Positions 15,364-23,901 of a DNA stretch of 34,917 nt are shown one piece after another (the first letter of the stretch is position 1; every line of letters starts with the position of its first letter). The notes below the pieces were generated by a model. The model worked only from the letters and a program-made list of their open reading frames with translations. It was not told the DNA's origin and searched no databases. Source of the stretch: JBBSEZ01 sp038239195 (lineage in GTDB: Bacteria; Planctomycetota; Planctomycetia; Gemmatales; Gemmataceae). Position numbers and translations under genes: made by a program. The stretch is from positions 1-34,917 of the forward strand of contig JBBSEZ010000042.1 in assembly GCA_038239195.1 (NCBI GenBank), given 5' to 3'.

Positions 15364-17661
15364 ATGAGGACGTTCCGCATCGGCCCCCGGCGGGGGGGCG
15401 CTACCTGGGCGCTGTTACTGACGCTTGTTTTCCTCGCGGGCGCGGGGGCAGCGGGCTGGGGCCTGGTGAAGAAGCTGCGAACCGCGCCGCCGGAGCGGTC
15501 GGAGCGGGCCCCCGAGGTGCGCGAAGAGGACCATCCGCCGAGCTACTGGGTGGCTCGCCTCCCCGACGCGAAGGCCGAGCAGATGTTGCGGGCGCAGGGC
15601 GCGCGCGCCGTGCCCTCCCTGGGCAAGGCCCTGCGCAGCGACAGCCCCAAGGCGCGGGAGAGCGCGACCAGGCTGCTCAACGAATACTGGGTGGGCCAAC
15701 TCCCCGAGCCGAAGGCGAAGAAGATGTTGCGGGCCCAGGGCGCGCGCGCCGTGCCGTTCCTTCGCAAGGCCCTGCGCGGCCCCAACCGCCAGGCCCGCGC
15801 GAGCGCCGCCCTCCTTCTCGCCGAAGTCGGGGACGACGCGGAAGAGATCGTGCCCGAGCTCCTCGCGCTCCTTCAGGACAAGACACCGGCGGTTCGGCTC
15901 GCCGCCCTCGACGCCCTGGGACGAATCGGCAAGGGAAGAAACCGCGCCGACCAACTCGGGGCCCTGCTTCCTCTCGTCGCGGACGAGGACGAGCGCGTGC
16001 GCCAAGCAGCGCTCTCGGCGCTGGACCGCCTCGGCCCACCGACGGGCAAGGACCGCGATCTGCTTCACGGCCTGCTCGGGCAGCCCACGCCGGCGAAGTG
16101 CGTCCCACTGGCGGGCCCGGGGCGCGTACGATTGTTCGCCACGTTGGAGGAACTGGGCCTCGAGCAACCGGCCCTGGTCCCGCTCCTCGTCGGCGCGCTC
16201 AAGGATGCCGACAAGGCGGTCCGCCGCCGGGCGGTCGAAGGGCTTGGAAAGGTTGGGCCCGGCGCTCGCGCCCAGGGTTACGCCGGCCTTCTGGGGGCGC
16301 TCAAGGACAAGGACGAAGACGTCGTCCGCGCCGCGACGCGAGCACTCCCGCAAGTCGGCGAGCCGACCGATGAGGACGCGACCGCACTCGCCGGCATCGT
16401 CGGAGATGGCACGCTGTCGCCGACGGCGCGGGCCTACGCGGCCATCGCCCTGCGCCGCGTCGGGAGGGATGAGAAGGAGCGCGTTTTCGGCCCCCTGATG
16501 AAGGCGCTGGGCTCCGACCGCGCCGGGGTGCGCCGGGAGGCGGCCAAGACCCTGCGCGATCTGGGGCCGCCGGGCGTTGCCAACCTGCCGGACCTGTCCC
16601 GGGCGCTGGCGACCCGGAGGAGCCCCGCGGAGTTGCGGCTGTACGCGGCCTGGGCGGTGGGCGAGCTGGGCCGCGATGCCGTCGAGAGCGGCCCGGCCCT
16701 GGTGGCGGCGCTGCGCGATGGGGGGCGGGACCTGCGGCGCGCGGCCGTCGTCGCCCTGGCCCGAGTAAAGCCGAAGAACCGCGCCACCGCCGAGGCCCTG
16801 ACGCAGGCACTCGACGACGACGATCAGGATCTCCGCCTGCTGGCCGTCACGGCCCTGACCCAGCTTCACCCCTACGACGCCGCCTTCGACGGTCTGTTGA
16901 AAGCGCTCCAGGACGAAGACGGCGAGGTGGTGCGCACGGCCTCCACCGGGCTCGAACGGGTCGGGACGCCCCCCAAGGAAAGCGTTTCTCTCCTCGCCGC
17001 CGCCCTGAAGGGCCCGCAGTTGCACGTGCGCGTCTATGCCGCCCACGCCCTTGCGAAGCTGGGTGCCGACGGCGCCGAGGCCGTCCCGGCCCTGGCCGAA
17101 GCGCTGGAGGACAAGCACCCCGCCGTGGCGCTGCGCTGCGCCGCGGCCCTGAAAGCACTCGGCCCGAAAGCGGCCGGAGCCGCCCCGGCGCTCGTCAAGG
17201 CGATGGGCCCCAAGAAGCCCTCGGCGCTTCGCGTCGAGGCTGCGGCCGCCTTGGTGGCAGCCAACAAGGAGATGGAAAAGGCGGTTACCACGCTTCTCCT
17301 CGCGTTCAAGAACGCCAGCGACGACTTTCGTCCGGCGGCCGCAGCCGCCCTGGGGGAGATAGGGCCCGCGTCGTCGGAAGACGCCGCGATCCCGCTGAGC
17401 GAGGCCCTGTCGGACAGCGACCTGTCGGAAGGGGCGGCGAACGCCCTGGTTCGCATGGGCAAGAACGCCGTCCCGAGGGTGGAGAAGTTGCTCAAGCATA
17501 AAATGCCCGAGCTGCGCCTGAGGGCCGTGGTGATCCTCGGCAAGATCGGGCCGCCGGCCAGCACGGCGTTGCCGCAACTCCAGCTAATGGCGGCGCGCGA
17601 GCTCCCCGACGTCCGCGAGGCAGCCAAGGAGGCGCGCAAGCGGATCGAGCAGAAGAAGTAA
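15364..17661 (+). CDS. Membrane-anchored HEAT repeat protein
   Basis: The predicted product has 765 residues. The ATG at 15364 has GAGGAGG at 15349-15355. The N-terminal helix (TWALLLTLVFLAGAGAAGWGLV) is a signal anchor or signal peptide with no clear cleavage site, so the protein is probably held at the membrane facing outward. Nearly all the rest is HEAT/PBS-lyase-like repeats of about 35-40 residues with recurring ALxDxDxxVRxAAxxALxxLG units, for example near 16195 and 16280. The first two units (YWVARLPDAK and YWVGQLPEPK) are a recent tandem duplication. No catalytic domain is seen, so it is probably a protein-binding solenoid. It lies 46 bp after the previous HEAT gene and probably shares its transcript. 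The architecture is certain; the partner is unknown. Confidence 0.85.
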   Translation: MRTFRIGPRRGGATWALLLTLVFLAGAGAAGWGLVKKLRTAPPERSERAPEVREEDHPPSYWVARLPDAKAEQMLRAQGARAVPSLGKALRSDSPKARESATRLLNEYWVGQLPEPKAKKMLRAQGARAVPFLRKALRGPNRQARASAALLLAEVGDDAEEIVPELLALLQDKTPAVRLAALDALGRIGKGRNRADQLGALLPLVADEDERVRQAALSALDRLGPPTGKDRDLLHGLLGQPTPAKCVPLAGPGRVRLFATLEELGLEQPALVPLLVGALKDADKAVRRRAVEGLGKVGPGARAQGYAGLLGALKDKDEDVVRAATRALPQVGEPTDEDATALAGIVGDGTLSPTARAYAAIALRRVGRDEKERVFGPLMKALGSDRAGVRREAAKTLRDLGPPGVANLPDLSRALATRRSPAELRLYAAWAVGELGRDAVESGPALVAALRDGGRDLRRAAVVALARVKPKNRATAEALTQALDDDDQDLRLLAVTALTQLHPYDAAFDGLLKALQDEDGEVVRTASTGLERVGTPPKESVSLLAAALKGPQLHVRVYAAHALAKLGADGAEAVPALAEALEDKHPAVALRCAAALKALGPKAAGAAPALVKAMGPKKPSALRVEAAAALVAANKEMEKAVTTLLLAFKNASDDFRPAAAAALGEIGPASSEDAAIPLSEALSDSDLSEGAANALVRMGKNAVPRVEKLLKHKMPELRLRAVVILGKIGPPASTALPQLQLMAARELPDVREAAKEARKRIEQKK
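15544..15825 (+). repeat. Tandem 141-bp coding duplication in the HEAT gene
   Basis: Two units begin at TAC 15544 and TAC 15685, exactly 141 bp (47 codons) apart. Both contain nearly the same segment for KMLRAQGARAVP-type sequence, with a stretch of over 30 bp around 15585 and 15726 that differs at only one base. The similarity is far higher than between other HEAT units in this gene, which points to recent duplication. Confidence 0.8.
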
Positions 17662-17689
17662 GGCGCTCGGGAGAAAAAACTCTTCCCCC

Positions 17690-17748
17690 GTAGGACGGCT
17701 CTCTCGAGCCGTCCAGAGAACCAGGACGGCTCGGGAGAGCCGTCCTAC
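17690..17748. repeat. Nested double palindrome (GTAGGACGGCTC...GAGCCGTCC element)
   Basis: The arms 17690-17714 and 17724-17748 are reverse complements over 25 bp with one mismatch and a 9-nt loop. Each arm is itself a hairpin: GGACGGCTC-TCTC-GAGCCGTCC on the left and GGACGGCTC-GGGA-GAGCCGTCC on the right. It can therefore form either one long stem or two adjacent hairpins. It sits between the convergent ends of the HEAT gene and the LELLEDRVVP gene, where it may also stop transcription from both sides. Confidence 0.8.
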
Positions 17749-17760
17749 GTGACGGCTCGG

Positions 17761-19914
17761 TCAACGGGCAAACGGCAGGTGGCGCCAGCCCAGGCGGGCC
17801 TGTCCGCGGCGGGGGCGCGGGGCGCCGACCAGAGCGAGGGCGAGGGTCACGGCGACCGCGGGCCCCAGCGTTGGCGCGCCGTTTTCCTCCCAGGTGGGCC
17901 CCTCCTCGGCCGGGGCGGCCCAGCCTTCGCCGGCAACGGAGACAGGCTGCCCTTCGAGCCAGCAATCCGTCTCGTCGAGCGCGACCCACCACGCGTCCCG
18001 ACCGGAGAGAGGCGGCACCGTCGCCCAGAAGTCCATCGCCAAAGGTGCCTCCGGCAGCGGTGCGGCAGGCGTTGCCGGCGCGAAGTCGGCAAAGTTGTCC
18101 GGGAGCAGCGCGGGGGCTTCCGGGGCAACCCGTTCCGGAGACGGTCCCTCGTCCGGGAGAGGCTGGATTTCGCTGTTGCCCGCACTTTCCTGCGGGCGAA
18201 TGGTCCGGAGAGGCGACTGCGACAGGATGACGGCAGCGTCCCGGGCGGTGGGCGGGACAAGGCTGACGTAAGGGGGGACGATGGGGACCAGCGACACGCC
18301 GGTGACCGGCACGGCAGCCACCGAGGTGACCTGCACGATCAGGACGTTCGCCGCTGCGGCGACCTGGGCCTGCGGGCCCGCCGGGGTGGCCGTCGGGCCT
18401 GCCGTCGGGGCGGGCGCCGGGCTGGAGGGCGTACCGGACGACGTTTCGACCGGGGCTGCTGAGGCCGTGAAATCTTGCGAAGGGGAACCCAGGCCGAAGG
18501 TGCCGCCAACGAGGAAGGCGTGGCTGGCGGGGTTGAAGGTGCCCTTGGCCGGCGTGGAGGGCTTGCCCGTCACGTCGCGCCACTCATAGGTGGTGGTAGA
18601 CTTGCCGCGCAACGTATACTCGACCGCGTTGGCGCCAATCTGGTCGGTGCCGGCGACGATCGTGGCGACGTTGGTGACAATCGTGCCGTTGCGGGAGCCG
18701 GGGTTGACGCCGTACCCGTAGTTGTAGGTGTTGTAGTTGGGATCGACGTATTCCCCGAGGTTGCCGTTGGTGAGCAGGACGTACGAGACGCCCTGGCCTG
18801 CCACGGCCCGAGACACGTTGCTGCCGAGGGAAGTCCAGGGGAAGAAGGAGGGGTTGGCGAGAACGGTCGGGTTCGTGCCGGTCGGGTTCGTACTGGTCTT
18901 GGGAACGGGCAGAAAATCGTGGTACTCGTAAGCGTTTCCGTCGCTGAAAACGACGTCGATCATGGGCTGGCCGAAGTCGTCGATGCCCGGGGCGCTGGTG
19001 AAGGCGATCGTGCCTGTCTCCCCCTTCGGCTTGGCTACCGTGGTCAAGTTCGTCACGGTGGCCCCTGGGCGGACCGCGGCCCCCACCGGGGTCATGGGGA
19101 GGTAGTTGTACACAGACCCGGGGATGGACGCCTCGCGCTGGACCGCGTAGCCGTTGAGGTAGACGGTGGACCCGTTGACGATGTCGCCGTTCTCGTTGCC
19201 GGAGCGGTCGTACCAGGTGTTGCCGTCGGGGTCGGTGATGGCCTCGGCTATCTCGTGGCTCGCCGCCAAGGTCATGCTGTCGAAGGCCAACGGGAGCCAC
19301 GCGTCCTGCGCGTTCCCGGCGCTGCCGTGATAGGGGACGACGGCGTAGCGGATCGAGTAGGGGGAGCCGGTGGGCGTGAACCAGGAGTGATAGGCCAGGA
19401 AGGTGTTGGTGCTGTTTTGCCCACCGCCCAGGTCCACGACGGTCCCGGGCTGGACGAAGACGACGTAGAGTGTGTTGTCGCCGAGCGTCTGGAGGGCGTG
19501 ACCGCTGATATCCTTCGCCAGGGCGGCCTGGATTGCGGAGTCGGTCAGGGTGGAAGAGATGGGGGAGGAGTCGATCGCGCCTTTGGTGAAGCCGCCGCTG
19601 CCATCGACGCCGAAGCCGCCGGCCTTCAGCATGGCGAGGTACGGCGCGGAGCCGGAGACGGTCGTGCTGAGAAAGTTGTCAAACCCGTGCGTCGGGCTGA
19701 ACGCCTGGGCATTAAGGTTGGTGTCGTTCTGCCAGTTGGAGCCGAGATACAGGGCTTGCACCTGAACGCTCGAGAGGACCGCGCCGCCGTGATTGATCAG
19801 GGCGGGGACCACCCGGTCCTCGAGGAGCTCCAGCTCCGGGCGGGCCGAGAGGACACGCCGCGTGTTGCTCTTCTGCGACTTCGTTTGGAAACGGCCGAGC
19901 ACCCAAAACTTCAT
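17761..19914 (-). CDS. Secreted planctomycete LEPLEDR-leader protein with EXORDIUM/PHI-1-like domain
   Basis: The predicted product has 717 residues. The ATG at 19914 has GGGAG upstream on the minus strand. Residues about 28-38 are ELELLEDRVVP, the leader of planctomycete extracellular proteins. Residues about 39-265 open with LINHGGAVLSSVQVQALYLG and contain VPYHGSAGN and ASHEIAEAITDPDGNTWYD. The HE-[IL]-AE motif followed by NxWY resembles the plant phosphate-induced/EXORDIUM family, which I recall rather than aligned; a metal-binding role for H and E is possible. The middle part has LTNGNLGEYVDP and YEWRDVTG strands, perhaps a beta-propeller. A Pro/Ala-rich stretch leads to a C-terminal hydrophobic stretch (LGPAVAVTLALALVGA) with an Arg-rich end, like a sorting tail. 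It is presumably exported and surface-bound. The family assignment is moderate; the export call is strong. Confidence 0.78.
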   Translation of the reverse strand: MKFWVLGRFQTKSQKSNTRRVLSARPELELLEDRVVPALINHGGAVLSSVQVQALYLGSNWQNDTNLNAQAFSPTHGFDNFLSTTVSGSAPYLAMLKAGGFGVDGSGGFTKGAIDSSPISSTLTDSAIQAALAKDISGHALQTLGDNTLYVVFVQPGTVVDLGGGQNSTNTFLAYHSWFTPTGSPYSIRYAVVPYHGSAGNAQDAWLPLAFDSMTLAASHEIAEAITDPDGNTWYDRSGNENGDIVNGSTVYLNGYAVQREASIPGSVYNYLPMTPVGAAVRPGATVTNLTTVAKPKGETGTIAFTSAPGIDDFGQPMIDVVFSDGNAYEYHDFLPVPKTSTNPTGTNPTVLANPSFFPWTSLGSNVSRAVAGQGVSYVLLTNGNLGEYVDPNYNTYNYGYGVNPGSRNGTIVTNVATIVAGTDQIGANAVEYTLRGKSTTTYEWRDVTGKPSTPAKGTFNPASHAFLVGGTFGLGSPSQDFTASAAPVETSSGTPSSPAPAPTAGPTATPAGPQAQVAAAANVLIVQVTSVAAVPVTGVSLVPIVPPYVSLVPPTARDAAVILSQSPLRTIRPQESAGNSEIQPLPDEGPSPERVAPEAPALLPDNFADFAPATPAAPLPEAPLAMDFWATVPPLSGRDAWWVALDETDCWLEGQPVSVAGEGWAAPAEEGPTWEENGAPTLGPAVAVTLALALVGAPRPRRGQARLGWRHLPFAR

Positions 19915-20242
19915 TGTTTTCTCCCTGGCAAGTGCGGCGTCGGGAGGAGCGCTTCCACTCCCTCGTTCCCCGAGGAACGCCTTCTGGCACCTCCGCTACA
20001 AACTCACCGACGAATCGTAACTGCGCGGAGACACGATTGCGAGACTTTTTCCGCCGCGGAAGGATTTTCTTGGCTCGTCGCCAGGCCCCTGGGCTCCTTG
20101 GGCTATTGTGCGGGCCACCGCCCCGCTCGGCGAGCGACTCGGGCCGGCTGCGCTCCGGATTTTGTAGCTCTCTCCTCGCCGGCCCGGTAAGATCATTCCT
20201 CGGTGGCGAACCTCCGCACTGCCCTCTCTCCGGGTCACTCCC
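19915..20242. other. Divergent intergenic region, likely two promoters
   Basis: These 328 bp lie between the start codons of the minus-strand secreted protein and the plus-strand WD40 kinase, so promoters for both should be here. A perfect 6-bp hairpin CGTTCC-CCGA-GGAACG (19964-19979) lies about 50 nt upstream of the secreted protein's start, in its likely leader. An AT-richer patch spans about 20000-20075. No convincing -35/-10 pair was found for either direction. Confidence 0.45.
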
Positions 20243-22681
20243 ATGCTCGTTGCCTCGACTGCTTCCCTGGTCGATGCCCTGCGCCAGTACGGCCTGCTGG
20301 AATCGGAGCAACTCGAGGAGGTTGCCCTGCATCTCGAACGCCGCTTCTCCGACGCCAAATCTCTCGCCGGCGAGTTGCTCCAGCGGGGCTGGCTTACCCC
20401 TTTCCAGGCCAATCGGCTCCTCCAGGGCCGCGGCCACGAACTGGTGCTCGGGGCCTACGCGCTGCTCGAACGGATTGGCGAGGGGGGCATGGGCGAGGTC
20501 TTCAAGGCCCGCCACGCCCTCATGCACCGCCTCGTCGCCCTCAAGGTCATTCGCGCGGAGCGACTACAGGAACCGGAGGCCCTGAGTCGTTTTCGCCGCG
20601 AGATGCAGGCGGCCGGGAAGCTCGCGCACCCCAACGTCGTCCTCGCCCACGACGCCGCCCTCGTCGGCGACGCCTACTTGCTGGTCATGGAGTACGTCGA
20701 GGGCACCGACCTCGCGGGGCTTCTGAAGCGTAACGGCCGGTTGCCTCCAGCCCGGGCGGCCGCTTACGCCCGGCAGGCCGCCCTGGGCTTGCAACACGCC
20801 CACGAGTGTGGCCTGGTCCATCGCGACGTCAAGCCGTCCAACTTGATCCTGGCCCTTCCGAAGGGCGTGGTCAAGCTCCTCGATCTGGGCCTGGCCCGTT
20901 TGCGTACCAACCAGGAAAAGGACGGAGCGGGATCACTGGTGACCTGCGCGGGCTCGGTGATGGGCACGCCGGACTACATCGCCCCCGAGCAGGCGCGGGA
21001 CGCGCACACGGCCGACATCCGCGCCGACGTCTACAGCCTCGGCTGCACCCTGTACCATCTCCTCGCCGGCCAGCCCCCTTTCCCCGGTTGCTCGCTCACC
21101 GAGAAGCTGTTGAAGCACCAGCAGGCCGAACCGGAGCCGATCGAGCGCCTCTGTCCCGACCTGCCGCCGGGGCTGGCTCGAGTCGTCCAGAAGATGATGG
21201 CCAAACGGCCGGGGGACCGCCACCAGTCCCCGCAAGAGGTTGCCGACGCGCTGGCCCCGTTCGCGCCCCTGGGGGCCGAACACCACGCCCCCGAACGCGA
21301 CGATCGCGCCGAGTCGGTGCCCCCCACCGCGATCTGGGCCGGGAGCTCTTCGCCGACGGCCCCTTCCCGACGAGGGGCGAGCCTGGCGGGGGCGTTCCGC
21401 TCCCCGGCCGTGCGGTGGGCTGCGCTGGGCCTTGCCTTCGTCTCGGTGTTGATCGCCGTGCTCCTGATCGTCCTGTGGCCCACGCCGAAGAAGGGCCAGC
21501 CCCCGGAGGACCGGGCCGAGCAGCCCGTCCCTCGACGGACACCCCCTGCCGATCCAGGCAAGAAAGGCCCTGCCCTTCCCGACAAAAAGGATAACAGCGA
21601 TCTCAGAGAAGGCCCGGCGGTCGAGGTGGCGAAACTTCCGCGGCTGCCGGCCGGCGGCCGCCCCCGGCTAATCAAAGAACTCAAGGGCCACACCGGCACG
21701 ATCCTGTACCTGGCGTTCAGCCCGGACGGCAAGCGCCTGGCATCGGCCGGGGACGACCAGCAGGTGCGGCTGTGGGACGGCCACACCGGGGAAGCACAAG
21801 GCGCGCCCTTGCGGCACGGCGCCTCGGTGCGAGCCCTGGCCTGGTCGCCCGACGGCAAGTCTCTGGCCTCGGGGAACTGGGACGGCGGTTACGACGCCAG
21901 CATCAAGCTGTGGGGCCTGGCCTTGCGCAAGCCGCGGGAGTTGACCTGGAAGGACCGAACGGGCACGCCGTCCCGGGCCGACGTGCGTGGCCTGGCCTTC
22001 TCCCCCGACGGCAAGAGGCTGGCCTCCGGCGGCGGGGCGCTGCGGCTGTGGGACCTGGCCAAAGGCGGCGAGCCGGTGGTACTGGAGTGGCAGAAGACCT
22101 TCCCCTCGTACCTCTATGGCGTGGCGTTCGCCCCCAACGGCAAGTTGGTGGCGGGAGGCTGTCACGAGATGGGCGATAGCGTGCGCTTGTGGGAGGTCAA
22201 CAATCCGGGCGAGCCGACCCTCGTGCGCGGCAACGACAAGGCGTTTGGCATCAGCCACTCGGACGTGCGCGGCGTGGTCGCCTTCGCCGCGGGCGGCAAG
22301 CTGTTGGTCCGCGTCACCAGCGACGGGGTTGGTTTTGAGAAGGGGACGGGCAGCGCGATGGTGTGGGACGTGGGCCCCGGAGAGCAGATTAGCCTGCGCG
22401 ACACGTACAAGATCCCGGGGGGCACGGTGTTCGCGCTGGCGAGCGCCGCGGACGGCCACCTGCGCGTCGCCGTCAGCGCGGGGGAGGGTCGCGCCCGCTT
22501 TGGCAAGGAGGCGCCGGTGGACGGCGAAGTGAACCTGTGGGACGGTGCCGGCGAGAAGGTGCAGGGCTTCGAGACGGGGCACAAACGGAACGTGACGGCG
22601 CTGGCGTTCTCGCCCGATGGCACGCGGTTGGCAACGGGGAGCGCGGACCAGACGGCGAGGCTGTGGGACCTGGCACCGTGA
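20243..22681 (+). CDS. Ser/Thr protein kinase with C-terminal WD40 repeats
   Basis: The predicted product has 812 residues. The start at 20243 gives the usual N-terminal helical region (LEEVALHLERRFSDAKSLAGELLQRGWLTPFQ, broken here by a QANRLL turn) found before the kinase in many planctomycete kinases. The kinase domain (about 70-340) has GEGGMGEV (G79-G84), K101 in ALKVI, HRDVKPSN (D195), DLG in place of DFG (D214) and GTPDYIAPEQ. A membrane helix at about 391-413 (LGLAFVSVLIAVLLIVLW) follows. A charged linker then leads to WD40 repeats from about 475, with repeated LAFSPDGKRLAS and RLWD units. The kinase is cytosolic and the propeller probably outside, a receptor-like layout. It is likely an active kinase, since K, HRD and the metal Asp are present. 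Targets are unknown. The stop is directly followed by a DUF4365 gene. Confidence 0.92.
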   Translation: MLVASTASLVDALRQYGLLESEQLEEVALHLERRFSDAKSLAGELLQRGWLTPFQANRLLQGRGHELVLGAYALLERIGEGGMGEVFKARHALMHRLVALKVIRAERLQEPEALSRFRREMQAAGKLAHPNVVLAHDAALVGDAYLLVMEYVEGTDLAGLLKRNGRLPPARAAAYARQAALGLQHAHECGLVHRDVKPSNLILALPKGVVKLLDLGLARLRTNQEKDGAGSLVTCAGSVMGTPDYIAPEQARDAHTADIRADVYSLGCTLYHLLAGQPPFPGCSLTEKLLKHQQAEPEPIERLCPDLPPGLARVVQKMMAKRPGDRHQSPQEVADALAPFAPLGAEHHAPERDDRAESVPPTAIWAGSSSPTAPSRRGASLAGAFRSPAVRWAALGLAFVSVLIAVLLIVLWPTPKKGQPPEDRAEQPVPRRTPPADPGKKGPALPDKKDNSDLREGPAVEVAKLPRLPAGGRPRLIKELKGHTGTILYLAFSPDGKRLASAGDDQQVRLWDGHTGEAQGAPLRHGASVRALAWSPDGKSLASGNWDGGYDASIKLWGLALRKPRELTWKDRTGTPSRADVRGLAFSPDGKRLASGGGALRLWDLAKGGEPVVLEWQKTFPSYLYGVAFAPNGKLVAGGCHEMGDSVRLWEVNNPGEPTLVRGNDKAFGISHSDVRGVVAFAAGGKLLVRVTSDGVGFEKGTGSAMVWDVGPGEQISLRDTYKIPGGTVFALASAADGHLRVAVSAGEGRARFGKEAPVDGEVNLWDGAGEKVQGFETGHKRNVTALAFSPDGTRLATGSADQTARLWDLAP

Positions 22682-22738
22682 ATGGCCCGGGCGAAGGGCG
22701 GAGATAGCCAGCAAGAGGCAGGCCAGGAGCACCCACCG

Positions 22739-23302
22739 ATGGCAGGGCAAATTTTTGGCCTCCTCAAGCAACGTACCAGTCAGCACGCGATCGCCGATCA
22801 GAGCGTCAACCGCGTCGAGCGCTTCATCTTCGACGAGGGCCACACCGCGCAACGGCTGGAGAGGGATTCCGGCTACGACCTCCTCTTGTCCACGTACGAC
22901 AAGCAGTGCTACGTCGAACCTGGCATGGTCAACTTGCAGCTCAAAGCGACGGAAACGTTGCAGCTCGTCGGTCCCGACTACGCGTTCGATTTGGACGTCC
23001 GAGATTACAACCTCTGGATGTTGGAGCAGGTGCCCGTTAGCCTGGTTCTGTTCGATGCTGCTCGCAACCGCGCCTCCTGGCTCCACTTTCAGGGCCCCTT
23101 CCGCGAAGAAGGGGCCCGTCGCCCAAAGAGAGGTGCGAAGCCCGTGCGGGCACACGTGCCGGCGCGACAGGTCGCGAACCGACAAGCCATCGCAAAAATG
23201 CGGAACCTCAAGCAGGGAGCTCGCCGTCCCGTGAGAGAGGAACCACGAATCGCACCGACGCGACCTACGGGCAACTGGACTGGACGACCTCGGAGCGGCT
23301 GA
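22739..23302 (+). CDS. DUF4365 (nuclease-like fold) protein
   Basis: The predicted product has 187 residues. The ATG at 22739 has AGGAG 9 nt upstream; another ATG at 22682 immediately follows the kinase stop but lacks its own site. The core reads RTSQHAIADQSVNRVERF, GHTAQRLERDSGYDLLLSTYD, VNLQLKAT and VPVSLVLFDAARNRASWLHF, matching my recollection of DUF4365 proteins. The D...QxK arrangement resembles a PD-(D/E)xK nuclease core, as suggested for this family. The C-terminal HVPARQVANRQAIAKMRNLK also fits family ends; the last 20 or so residues are basic and Pro-rich and overlap the efflux-adaptor remnant, so the native stop may have been altered. DUF4365 genes are often accessory. The cellular role is unknown, possibly nucleic acid cleavage. 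Confidence 0.72.
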   Translation: MAGQIFGLLKQRTSQHAIADQSVNRVERFIFDEGHTAQRLERDSGYDLLLSTYDKQCYVEPGMVNLQLKATETLQLVGPDYAFDLDVRDYNLWMLEQVPVSLVLFDAARNRASWLHFQGPFREEGARRPKRGAKPVRAHVPARQVANRQAIAKMRNLKQGARRPVREEPRIAPTRPTGNWTGRPRSG

Positions 23303-23820
23303 CGGCCGCAGGGGCGACGGGCACGATCGACAAGGAAAGCGTCGCCGAGGCGAAACTGGGGCTCGATGCCGCCAGCGCCGGCTTGCAGGAGGTCGAGGCC
23401 AAGGCCCAGTCGTATCAGGCGATGCGCGACGAGAGCGAGGCGCGGCGCGACAAGGTGAAGGCCGACGTCGAGGTGGCCCTCGCGAAGGTGGACGTGGCGA
23501 AAGCGGAGCGGGCCCGGGAGATGCTGGCCTGCGGCAAGATCAAGGCCCCGTTCGATGGCGTCGTCACGGCGCGGAGCATCGACTTGGGCCATTTCGCCCA
23601 GCCGGCCAGCAGCGGCAAGGTCGGGGCGCTGCTCGTGGTCCAGAGAAGCGACCGGGTGCGGACCTTCCTCAACGTCCCTGCGCACGACGCCGTCTGGGTG
23701 AACCACCCGTTGCCGGGCAAGGTCGGCCTGCCGGCGCGTGCGCGGCCCGGGCCTGGGGGCCGGGTGGTCCAGGGGCACGTCACGCGCACGGCCCGTGCCC
23801 TCGACCGGCGAGTCGGTGAC
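23257..23820 (+). pseudogene. Remnant of an RND-efflux periplasmic adaptor (membrane fusion protein)
   Basis: The frame encodes a coiled-coil hairpin half (IDKESVAEAKLGLDAASAGL, then EVEAKAQSYQAMRDES), the second lipoyl half (GKIKAPFDGVVTARSIDLG) and the start of the beta-barrel (VQRSDRVRTFLNVPAHDAVW; HVTRTARALDRR). These are typical of HlyD/AcrA-type adaptors that link an inner-membrane pump to an outer channel. No signal peptide, first lipoyl half or C-terminal domain is present, and no RND pump or TolC-like gene is nearby. About 190 of roughly 400 residues remain. The left end overlaps the DUF4365 gene; the right end runs into the palindrome at 23841-23885. The frame stays open into the next gene, which hides the break. 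It is almost certainly non-functional. Confidence 0.78.
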
Positions 23821-23840
23821 GCGGTGAGCGGGCGCCCGTG

Positions 23841-23885
23841 CCGACAAGCGTCCTCGCTTGTCGGGTTCGCCCAAGCGAGGACGCT
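23841..23885. repeat. Nested palindrome (GACAAGCG...CGCTTGTC with inverted AGCGTCCTCGCTTG)
   Basis: CCGACAAGCG (23841-23850) pairs with CGCTTGTCGG (23855-23864) around a 4-nt loop. In addition AGCGTCCTCGCTTG (23847-23860) is perfectly inverted at 23872-23885. The two pairings compete. It marks the right-hand edge of the efflux-adaptor remnant and lies upstream of the G8 protein gene. Confidence 0.75.
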
Positions 23886-23901
23886 ACGATCCGCATTTTC
23901 A

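Noticed and set aside
12836..15367. Plus-strand open frame of 843 codons overlapping the zinc-ribbon HEAT gene
   Set aside because: Arg/Gly/Pro/Ala-rich with no domain; the overlapping frame has CxxC fingers, a membrane helix and HEAT units.
20162..20193. TTGTAG/TAAGAT as a promoter for the WD40 kinase
   Set aside because: The spacing is 20 bp, too long for a normal sigma-70 promoter.
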